DNA of 8,125 bases, taken from Nitrosomonadales bacterium. GTDB lineage: Bacteria > Pseudomonadota > Gammaproteobacteria > Burkholderiales > SG8-41. The DNA is taken from NCBI GenBank assembly GCA_009885185.1, contig VFLF01000008.1:1-8125 (forward strand). Reading direction: 5' to 3'. This document shows, piece after piece, positions 1 to 5,434 of this stretch. Position numbers and translations under genes: made by a program. Below the pieces are notes generated by a model. It saw only the letters and a list, made by a program, of their open reading frames with translations. It searched no databases and was not told the origin of the DNA. How positions within the stretch are numbered: the stretch's first letter is position 1; the number at the start of each line of letters is the position of its first letter.

Positions 1-48
1 ACAAGCGCCGAATACGCATGGATTAGCGGTGCATTTTTAGCGATAGGC

Positions 49-65
49 GATATTTATAAAATATC
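49..65. repeat. AT-rich inverted repeat (7-base arms, 3-base centre)
   Basis: GATATTT at 49-55 is the reverse complement of AAATATC at 59-65, separated by ATA. It overlaps the left part of direct-repeat copy 1. It could be an operator-like site or melt-prone promoter DNA for a gene beyond the left edge. Such short AT palindromes arise easily by chance in AT-rich DNA. Confidence 0.35.
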
Positions 66-78
66 AATAAAAACAAAT
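57..78 (-). repeat. AT-rich direct repeat, copy 1
   Basis: Positions 63-78 read ATCAATAAAAACAAAT and are identical to 5412-5427. Adding one single-base indel extends the match to 22 bases here against 23 at 5405-5427. Both copies are in the same orientation and each starts shortly after the stop codon of a minus-strand gene: 17 bases after the MFS stop here, 7 bases after the ABC permease stop there. On the minus strand the repeat is T-rich. Its role is unknown: a shared regulator site, promoter-associated DNA, T-rich termination element or recombination scar are all possible. Confidence 0.6.
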
Positions 79-95
79 ACATACGATAACATCGT
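63..95 (-). terminator. possible weak terminator after the MFS gene
   Basis: Read on the minus strand, the MFS stop codon is followed at once by ACGAT-GTT-ATCGT (95-83), which can form a 5-base-pair stem with a 3-base loop. A T-rich run (TATTTGTTTTTATT, 79-66) follows a few bases later. This order resembles an intrinsic terminator, but the stem is short and has only two G:C pairs. I rate it as a candidate only. Confidence 0.25.
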
Positions 96-1370
96 CTATT
101 CGGTGCGCATCGCAAACGCCAGCAGCACCACCGCGATCATCAGCAGCACCAGCGCGGAGAGCGCGAGGGACCAGTGGATGCCGATCGCCGCGCCCAGCAG
201 GCCGACAGTGATGCCGCTGAACGCGCGCAGGCCGTTGTTCGACATGTTGTAGAGGCCGATCATGCGTCCGCGCAGGTTGGGCGGCGCGTGTACTTGCACC
301 AGCGTTTGCGCCATCGAGTTGTAGGCGAGTTGCAGAAATCCGGCGATAAACATCAGCACGGCGGCAAGCGGGTAGTTGTCGGTCATCGCGAAGCCGGCGA
401 TGGCGATGCACCACAGAATCGTGAGCACGATGGCGGTGCGCGCGCTGGCGTGCAGCAAGCCGCGCGCTTCAAGAATCATGCCACCGATGAACGCGCCGCC
501 CGCGTTGGCGGCGAGCAACACGCTGTATGAAAATTCCGCCTTCTCCGTGCCGAGGTCGTGCGCGAATTCCGGCATCTGCGCCTGGAACGCATTGCCGACG
601 AAAAATGACGACACGCCCGCCAGCGCGATCATGCTGATGAGGATGCGGTTGCCGCGCGCGAGGCGCAGCGTGGACAGCGTGTCGGCCAAGCCGCCGGCGC
701 GCTTGTCGCTTTTTTGTTCTTCGGCGGTGCGTGCCTTGCGTTGGCCGTGCGTCGTCATGCCCAGCCATATGACCAGCGGCAGGTAGATCAGCACATTCAC
801 CATCAGCCCTACCGCCGCGCCGAACAGCAGCATCAAGCCGCCGCCGATCGCCGGCCCCATCAGGATGCCGAGCTGGCGGCTGGTGGCGTTCAGCCGCACC
901 GCGCTTTGCAGATTTTTGCCACCGACAATATCGTGGATCAGCAACTGGCTGGCCGGTATCCACAGCACACCGGCAATGCCGTGGATGGTGAGCAGCACCA
1001 CCGCGTGCCATTCCTCGGTGGTGTCGGTCATGAACAGCGCGGCCCAGCCGAGTGAAGCCACCATATACAGTGCCATCGACAATTGGATCAGGCGGCGGTT
1101 ATCAAAGCGATCGGCCAGCGCGCCGGAATACACCGAAAACAACAAAAACGGCAGCCAGTGGGTGAGGATGGCAACGCCCGCCAGCGTGGGCGAGCGAAAT
1201 TTTTCGAAGAGCACCCAGTAGCTGATGACGTGCTCAATGTTGTCGGCCATCATCGCCAGCGCAGTGGTGATGAAGTAGACGCGATACTGCGGGTGGCGCA
1301 GCGCGGCGAAACTCTTACTGGATTCCGTTGGTGGCGCGGACGGCGGAGGGGACGCGGCAGGTTCGGACAT
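96..1370 (-). CDS. MFS transporter (DHA3/EntS-like drug or metabolite exporter family)
   Basis: Encodes a 424-residue inner-membrane protein, close to the usual 400-430 of 12-helix major facilitator proteins. After a soluble Pro/Ser-rich tail (residues 1-20) come hydrophobic helices in two sets, split by a charged central loop around 206-240. The family signature between helices 2 and 3 is clear: GALADRFDNRR at 83-93. A second conserved stretch, APPNLRGRMIGLYN (362-375), resembles the motif seen in the DHA3/enterobactin-exporter-like branch. Proteins of that branch are mostly proton-driven exporters; the substrate cannot be read. The gene is the last of the five-gene block, 35 bases after the Bug gene stop. 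I see no strong ribosome-binding site before its ATG, so it may depend on upstream translation. It might move the compound handled by its neighbours, but that is inference from position. Confidence 0.9.
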   Translation of the reverse strand: MSEPAASPPPSAPPTESSKSFAALRHPQYRVYFITTALAMMADNIEHVISYWVLFEKFRSPTLAGVAILTHWLPFLLFSVYSGALADRFDNRRLIQLSMALYMVASLGWAALFMTDTTEEWHAVVLLTIHGIAGVLWIPASQLLIHDIVGGKNLQSAVRLNATSRQLGILMGPAIGGGLMLLFGAAVGLMVNVLIYLPLVIWLGMTTHGQRKARTAEEQKSDKRAGGLADTLSTLRLARGNRILISMIALAGVSSFFVGNAFQAQMPEFAHDLGTEKAEFSYSVLLAANAGGAFIGGMILEARGLLHASARTAIVLTILWCIAIAGFAMTDNYPLAAVLMFIAGFLQLAYNSMAQTLVQVHAPPNLRGRMIGLYNMSNNGLRAFSGITVGLLGAAIGIHWSLALSALVLLMIAVVLLAFAMRTE

Positions 1371-1405
1371 TTAGGGCGATTGTATCGCGTTCGCCTCCGC
1401 GCGGA

Positions 1406-2398
1406 TCAATGCGCCTGCAGCTTCGCCTCGCGTATCACCTTGCTCCACTTTACGATTTCGGCGCGTTGGAATCGGTCGAATTCCTCGGGTGTGGTGTAAA
1501 CCACCTCGGCGCCCTGCGCCAGCATCGCGTCCTTGGTTTCCTGCAACTTGAGGATGACGCCGATCTCGCGATTCAGCTTGTCGATGATGGCGCGTGGGGT
1601 TTTGCCCGGCGCGTACAGGCCGAACCACACGTAGGATTCCAGCCCCTTGAAACCCTGCTCCAGCGCGGTGGGGATGTCCGGCGCGCCGGGAAAACGTTTG
1701 TCGTTCAACAGCGCGATGGCTTTCAGCTTGCCGGACTTGATCTGCGCGTTGGTGGTGGTGGTCGACAGAAACGCCGCCTGCACTTCGCCGGAGAGCAGCG
1801 CGGTGATGGTGAAGCCCGCGCCCTTGTATGGCACATGCACGAGGTTGATGCCGAGCATCTGCGCGAACAATTCGCCGGTGAGGTGACTGCTGGTGCCGGG
1901 CGAGGCGGAGGCGTAGAGCAGGCCTTGCGGGCGCGATTTGGCAAGGGCGACGAATTCCTTGAGGTTGCTGACGTTGATTGACGGCACCACCGCCACCACC
2001 AGCCCGGAGTTGGTAATCAGCGAAATCGGCGCGAAATCCTTCAACGGATCAAACGGGATTTTCTTGAACAGCAGCGGCGCGCTGACCTGGGTGTTGACTC
2101 CGGTGACATACAGCGTTTGGCCATCGGGCGGCGCGTTGGCGACAATCTCCGCGCCGACAATGCCACCCGCGCTGGCGCGGTTATCGATCACGAATTGCTG
2201 CTTCAGGCGCTCGCCGAGTTTGTGGCCGATGAAGCGCGCAGTGATGTCCGCGGTGCTGCCGGGCGAACCGGAAATTACACGCACCGGGCGATGCGGGTAG
2301 TTGGCTGCGGCGTCGGCGGCGAGCGGCGATGAGACAGGCGCGGCCCACAGGGCGAGCGCACTCAGACAAAGGCCGGCGGCAGGGGATGGCTGTTTCAT
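1406..2398 (-). CDS. Bug-family tripartite tricarboxylate transporter substrate-binding protein
   Basis: Encodes 330 residues, the normal length for Bug (TctC-like) periplasmic receptors, which bind small carboxylates and in complete systems deliver them to the TctA/TctB membrane pair. A signal peptide covers about residues 1-32, with Ala-rich cleavage context before NYPHRPVR. Family landmarks follow in order: the first ligand loop SGSPGSTADITAR (43-55), DNRASAGGIVGAE (72-84), APPDGQTL (89-96), FDPLKDFAPI (116-125), HVPYKG (188-193), and a C-terminal WFGLYAPGKTP (258-268). The ligand-loop glycine cluster is less regular than the common PPGG form. A purine-rich GAGAAAG lies about 9 bases before the ATG. 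It follows another Bug gene by 39 bases. No TctA or TctB gene is in the window, so it is either an orphan receptor or served by a transporter elsewhere. The ligand is unknown. Confidence 0.93.
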   Translation of the reverse strand: MKQPSPAAGLCLSALALWAAPVSSPLAADAAANYPHRPVRVISGSPGSTADITARFIGHKLGERLKQQFVIDNRASAGGIVGAEIVANAPPDGQTLYVTGVNTQVSAPLLFKKIPFDPLKDFAPISLITNSGLVVAVVPSINVSNLKEFVALAKSRPQGLLYASASPGTSSHLTGELFAQMLGINLVHVPYKGAGFTITALLSGEVQAAFLSTTTTNAQIKSGKLKAIALLNDKRFPGAPDIPTALEQGFKGLESYVWFGLYAPGKTPRAIIDKLNREIGVILKLQETKDAMLAQGAEVVYTTPEEFDRFQRAEIVKWSKVIREAKLQAH

Positions 2399-2420
2399 GA
2401 CAAGTCGCTTTCTCGATGGG

Positions 2421-2440
2421 TAGTCTTCCGCGGAATACTA
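2421..2440. repeat. 20-base near-perfect palindrome between the two Bug genes
   Basis: The centre TTCCGCGGAA (2426-2435) is a perfect 10-base palindrome. After one mismatched pair (2425/2436) it continues as TAGT at 2421-2424 against ACTA at 2437-2440, so 18 of 20 positions are symmetric. It covers the stop codon of the upstream Bug gene (TAG at 2440-2438) and lies 23 bases before the next gene's ATG. It could be an operator or a small RNA hairpin; there is no T-run, so an intrinsic terminator is unlikely. Confidence 0.45.
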
Positions 2441-3439
2441 ATCCACCGGCGGAATTTTCGCGCGCGCCACGATGTCCTTCCACGTTTGAATCTCGCGCCG
2501 GTACCACTGCGTGAGGTCATTGACGCTCACCGGCTCCGACGTGCCGCCCTGCTTGCGCAAGGTGTCCCGCACCTCGGGCAGCGCAATGACGTTGTTGACC
2601 GCGGTGTTGAGCGTTTGCACGATGTTGGCCGGTGTCTTGCCGGCGACATACACGGCGGCGGTGGCGCCGGCCCTGAACGCAGGCAACCCGGCTTCGGCGA
2701 CGGTGGGCGTGTCGGGGAAGGCCGCGAGCCGGCGCTCGCTGGCCATCGCCAGCAGCCGCACGCGTCCGGAGGCCAGAAATGGTTGAAACGGCGTGGTGTC
2801 CATGATCGCCAATTGTGTTTCGCCGGTGGCGACGGCCAGCGCCGCCTGACCCGCGCCGCTATAGGTGATGACTTCGGCGCGGAAGTTATTGCGGATGCGA
2901 AACAGTTCCACTGACAGCCGCGTGCCGATGCCGCCTGCCGATGCGTTGAGCGAAGCCGGATTTTTTTGCGCCAGCGCCACCAGCTCGCGCACGTTTTTCA
3001 CCGGCAGGTGTGCGTTGATAACGATGGCGTACGGATACTCCGCGATCGCGGCCACCGGCTGTATGTCGGTGAGCGGATCAAAGCGCAGGTTGCGAAACAG
3101 CGCGGGGTTCTGCGTCGATGCTGTGGCGCTGAAAAGGATGGTGTAGCCATCCGGCGCGGATTTTGCCACCGCCTCGATGCCAATATTACCCGCCGCGCCG
3201 GGACGGTTTTCCACCACCACCTGCTGACCGAGCGCCTTAGCCAGATGCGGCGCGATCATGCGCGCGGTGATGTCGTTGGTGCCGCCGGTGGAAAACGGCA
3301 CGATGGCGCGAATGATTCGATCAGACCGCTCCGGGTATTGGGCGTTTGCCGGATGTGCGACGCACAGCGAGACGAGCACGGCACTCCAGCCGCGTGGATC
3401 AATTTTCAAGGGATGCTTCATTTTCCATTGGTCGCGCAT
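2438..3439 (-). CDS. Bug-family tripartite tricarboxylate transporter substrate-binding protein (divergent pocket)
   Basis: Encodes up to 333 residues, a second Bug receptor with only modest similarity to its downstream neighbour. The signal peptide ends near PANA-QYPE (residue 34). Family landmarks are VPFSTGGTNDITAR (47-60), VENRPGAAGNIG (76-87), APDGYTILF (95-103), FDPLTDIQPVA (120-130), and VAGKTPANIV (265-274). The usual xVPYKG segment reads ITYSG here (191-195), and the later Asp-containing segment reads LAIMDT (210-215), hinting at a different ligand. Two starts are possible. The first ATG at 3439 has GGAG about 10 bases upstream and overlaps the dehydrogenase gene by 41 bases. An internal ATG at 3421 (MKHPLK) gives a tidier signal peptide, but its nearest GGA is only 2 bases away. 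I prefer 3439. Translation is probably coupled to the dehydrogenase. Confidence 0.9.
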   Translation of the reverse strand: MRDQWKMKHPLKIDPRGWSAVLVSLCVAHPANAQYPERSDRIIRAIVPFSTGGTNDITARMIAPHLAKALGQQVVVENRPGAAGNIGIEAVAKSAPDGYTILFSATASTQNPALFRNLRFDPLTDIQPVAAIAEYPYAIVINAHLPVKNVRELVALAQKNPASLNASAGGIGTRLSVELFRIRNNFRAEVITYSGAGQAALAVATGETQLAIMDTTPFQPFLASGRVRLLAMASERRLAAFPDTPTVAEAGLPAFRAGATAAVYVAGKTPANIVQTLNTAVNNVIALPEVRDTLRKQGGTSEPVSVNDLTQWYRREIQTWKDIVARAKIPPVD

Positions 3440-4412
3440 TTAAATAATTCTCCAGATTCCGCAAAAATATTTCCACCCCGCGTGCATAGGTGCCGGTGGA
3501 TGCGCCGGCGTTGTGCGGCGAGATCAGCACGTTGGGCAAATCCCACAGCGGTGAATCGCCGGGCAGCGGCTCGGTGTGAAACACATCGAGATACGCATGG
3601 CGCAGGCGTTTTGATTTCAGCGCATCGATGAGCGCGGTTTCGTCGATGATTTCACCGCGTGCGATGTTGGCGATGCCGGCGCCGGGCTTCATCAGCGCGA
3701 GGCGGCGCGCGTCGATCAGGTTGCGCGTGGCCGGAACCAAAGGGCAGGCGATCACCAGCCAGTCGCAAGCGGGCAGCAGGCTATCGAGCGCGGACGGCGG
3801 CAACACCTGATCAAAGTGTTCAGCAGGTGCAACCGTGCGCCGGATGCCGATGGTTTTCATGCCCGCCGCGTGCAGCACGCGCGCGATCACCGTGCCGATG
3901 TAGCCCATGCCGACGATCACCGCGGTTTGTCCCGGTATATCCGGCGGCACGTCCTTGCCGCGCAGCGGCGCCCACTCGCGCTGTTGCTGCGCGCCCAGCC
4001 AGTACGGAATGCCGCGCGCGAGCGCGAGCACGCCCACCGCCGCCGCGAGACCCACCGCATCGGCCTGCGCGCCCGCACCGGTGGTGAGCCGCATGCCGCG
4101 CCGCATGCAATCCTGATAACGCTGTTGATCCGTGCCCGCCGAATACACGGCGATCCACTTCGTGTTGCGCGAGCGGTCGATGAGGTTCCAGAATGCCTGC
4201 GCCGCGGGACTGAGCGCGCTTTTTTCCGTGCCTTCCCAGATGTCGCGCGAGTAGTAGGCGGCTTCGATGTTGTCGATCTGCGCGGGCGTGAGCTGGAGGT
4301 CGGGCGTGAAGGGAAGCAGTTCAAGCGGTTTCGGCGCGGCGGCGAGTATGCCGTTGATGCGCGGGCCGAATTCAGCGATGACTTTGCTGGAGATGAGTAG
4401 CGTGGGCGTCAT
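3399..4412 (-). CDS. D-2-hydroxyacid dehydrogenase, NAD(P)-dependent
   Basis: Encodes 337 residues, typical for cytoplasmic D-2-hydroxyacid dehydrogenases, which reversibly reduce 2-oxo acids (for example glyoxylate, hydroxypyruvate or phenylpyruvate-like acids) to D-2-hydroxy acids. The nucleotide-binding motif is VGMGYIG (167-173). The catalytic set is complete: Arg252 in NIARGEIID, Glu281 in FHTEPLP and His300 in ISPHNAG. The end of the second Rossmann strand reads GIRRTV (189-194); Arg residues there usually favour NADP(H), as in glyoxylate/hydroxypyruvate reductases, so NADPH use is likely but inferred. The N-terminal catalytic domain is weakly conserved, so the substrate is unknown. The gene follows the hydrolase gene across a 43-base gap filled by a strong inverted repeat and overlaps the next receptor gene by 41 bases, placing it in the same operon. 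No clear Shine-Dalgarno sequence precedes its ATG; the only bases between the hairpin and the start are GACTAATCCC. Confidence 0.92.
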   Translation of the reverse strand: MTPTLLISSKVIAEFGPRINGILAAAPKPLELLPFTPDLQLTPAQIDNIEAAYYSRDIWEGTEKSALSPAAQAFWNLIDRSRNTKWIAVYSAGTDQQRYQDCMRRGMRLTTGAGAQADAVGLAAAVGVLALARGIPYWLGAQQQREWAPLRGKDVPPDIPGQTAVIVGMGYIGTVIARVLHAAGMKTIGIRRTVAPAEHFDQVLPPSALDSLLPACDWLVIACPLVPATRNLIDARRLALMKPGAGIANIARGEIIDETALIDALKSKRLRHAYLDVFHTEPLPGDSPLWDLPNVLISPHNAGASTGTYARGVEIFLRNLENYLNARPMENEASLEN

Positions 4413-4422
4413 GGGATTAGTC

Positions 4423-4449
4423 TTTGTGATGGGTGCAACCCATCACAAA
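4423..4449. repeat. perfect 12-base inverted repeat with 3-base loop between hydrolase and dehydrogenase genes
   Basis: TTTGTGATGGGT at 4423-4434 is the exact reverse complement of ACCCATCACAAA at 4438-4449, with GCA between. It starts 6 bases after the hydrolase stop and ends 10 bases before the dehydrogenase ATG, so it almost fills the gap. As RNA it would form a stable 12-pair stem. No T-run follows on the minus strand (GACTAATCCC comes next), and the outer ends are TTT and AAA in the wrong order for a classic terminator. A protective or processing hairpin, an attenuating structure near the start codon, or a protein-binding palindrome are possible. Confidence 0.8.
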
Positions 4450-4455
4450 CGGGTG

Positions 4456-5388
4456 TTACGGAAGCTCCCGATAAATCGCCGTCGCCGCCGCATGGACGCG
4501 CAGCGGCTGATCCCAATCCGGATACTTGTTGCGAAACTCCTCGCGCAAGGTGGTGGCGATGTCGTCGGACGATCTGCCCTGTTTTTTCATTTCGGCGACC
4601 CGCGCGCGCAGCGTGGAGAGCATGCCGCGGTAGGCGCCGATCTTCGAGGCGTCGCCTTTGTCGTAATGCGCGCCGATCACCTGCGTTGGGCGCAGCTTGT
4701 CGAGCGTGTCGAGGCTAGCGAGCCAGCTTGCGACGCGCGACTGCGGCGTGGCAAACGCCGGAAACAATTTATTCATCACCAGATCGCCGGAGAACAACAC
4801 GCCATCGCCTTCGACGAACACGGCGGTGTCGCCACGCGTATGCGCCGGGCCCAGTTGCAGGATGCGCACGCGCACGCCGCCCAGATCGAGAACCTTTTCC
4901 TTGTCGAACAGTTCCGACGGCTCACGGAATTTCGCGCCCTGCAGCGTTTCGTTCAGCAGGGCGGAGCGGCTGGCGAAGCGCGCCACCAACATCAGCCCCA
5001 TTTCTTCCACGTCCTGCTGCTGCGCGGCGGAGCGCAGCACCTTTGCGCTGGCCGGAAACGCGAGATCGCCGGTGGTGTGCTCCGGGTGAAAGTGCGTGTT
5101 GACGAGGTAGATGGTTTTATTTTTGCTGACTTTTTCCATTTCGCGCAGCACGACCTCGCCGCTTTTCAGGCCCATGCCCGGATCAACCACCAGGGTGGCG
5201 TGCTTGCCGACGATGATGCCGACGTTGGGCACCATGCCGACATTTCCGTCGGGGATCAGATACACATGCGGCGAAACTTTGACGGCCTTTCCTTCTTTGA
5301 CGATAGGTGCGTGCGCGGGGGCTTGCGCCAGCGCGGCGGATTGCATCAGACACAGGAGCATGAAGACCAGCGCCCGGATCGTATTCAT
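4456..5388 (-). CDS. exported metallo-beta-lactamase-fold hydrolase
   Basis: Encodes 310 residues. Residues 1-21 form a signal peptide (hydrophobic core ALVFMLLCLMQSA, cleavage likely after ALA), so the mature enzyme is probably periplasmic. The metallo-beta-lactamase metal ligands appear in order: THFHPEH (98-104; His99, His101, His104), His183 in GPAHTRGD, Asp202 in FSGDL and His241 in IGAHYDKGD. The usual HxHxDH carries Glu103 in place of Asp. An Asp in VVDPGMG (67-73) matches the conserved early family motif. Relatives hydrolyse beta-lactams, thioesters, lactones, phosphoesters or sulfate esters, so the reaction cannot be assigned; a C-terminal extension (about 245-310) follows the fold. 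It is the first gene of the five-gene block and the only one with a perfect ribosome-binding site. Its position suggests it makes or modifies the acid captured by the Bug receptors, which is inference. Confidence 0.9.
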   Translation of the reverse strand: MNTIRALVFMLLCLMQSAALAQAPAHAPIVKEGKAVKVSPHVYLIPDGNVGMVPNVGIIVGKHATLVVDPGMGLKSGEVVLREMEKVSKNKTIYLVNTHFHPEHTTGDLAFPASAKVLRSAAQQQDVEEMGLMLVARFASRSALLNETLQGAKFREPSELFDKEKVLDLGGVRVRILQLGPAHTRGDTAVFVEGDGVLFSGDLVMNKLFPAFATPQSRVASWLASLDTLDKLRPTQVIGAHYDKGDASKIGAYRGMLSTLRARVAEMKKQGRSSDDIATTLREEFRNKYPDWDQPLRVHAAATAIYRELP

Positions 5389-5394
5389 GAATGT

Positions 5395-5400
5395 CCTCCT
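5395..5400 (-). promoter_or_regulatory. consensus ribosome-binding site of the hydrolase gene
   Basis: On the minus strand AGGAGG is followed by ACATTC and the ATG at 5388, a perfect Shine-Dalgarno sequence at 6-base spacing. It fixes the start of the hydrolase gene. It is much stronger than the sites of the other genes in the block, which suits the first gene of an operon. Confidence 0.9.
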
Positions 5401-5434
5401 TGTTTAAAATAATCAATAAAAACAAATGGTTACA
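5401..5434 (-). promoter_or_regulatory. AT-rich leader, candidate promoter of the five-gene block
   Basis: The 46 bases between the permease stop and the hydrolase ATG hold a marked AT-rich segment just upstream of the AGGAGG site. The location, base composition and strong ribosome-binding site suggest that transcription of the hydrolase operon starts here or slightly upstream. I could not find a convincing pair of -35 and -10 boxes: TATTTT at 5411-5406 is a weak -10 candidate with only TGTAAC at the right distance upstream. The segment includes direct-repeat copy 2, which may be a regulator site. Confidence 0.3.
5405..5427 (-). repeat. AT-rich direct repeat, copy 2
   Basis: Positions 5412-5427 (ATCAATAAAAACAAAT) match 63-78 exactly, and the match extends leftward over TAAAAT after one extra A here. 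This copy lies between the ABC permease stop and the ribosome-binding site of the hydrolase gene, whereas copy 1 lies just beyond the last gene of the block. The two copies therefore bracket the five-gene block in the same orientation. Confidence 0.6.

Larger units (their letters stand above)
1..95. other. AT-rich intergenic region downstream of the MFS gene
   Basis: This stretch is visibly richer in A and T than the rest of the window and lies after the stop codon of the MFS gene (TAG at 98-96 on the minus strand). It holds one copy of an AT-rich direct repeat (57-78), a short inverted repeat (83-95) and an AT-rich inverted repeat (49-65). A minus-strand ATG at 19-17 opens a frame that stays open to the window edge (MRIRRL), but six codons are too few to call a gene. 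The composition would suit a promoter region for a next gene to the left, or a terminator for the operon ending here; the sequence alone does not decide. Confidence 0.6.

Noticed and set aside
84..1387. Similar inverted motifs CGAT-NNN-ATCG just after (84-94) and just before (1377-1387) the MFS gene, suggesting paired operators
   Set aside because: The same pattern also occurs inside the permease gene at 6628-6638, so its frequency is compatible with chance; the arms are only 4-5 bases.
4423..4449. The strong intercistronic hairpin as an intrinsic terminator for the hydrolase gene
   Set aside because: No T-run follows the stem on the minus strand, and the next gene starts 10 bases later in what looks like the same operon.
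4267..5412. Plus-strand open frame of 381 codons opposite the hydrolase gene
   Set aside because: It spans the opposite strand of two genes and a gap, has no recognisable motif, and the minus-strand hydrolase shows complete metal-binding motifs and a perfect ribosome-binding site.
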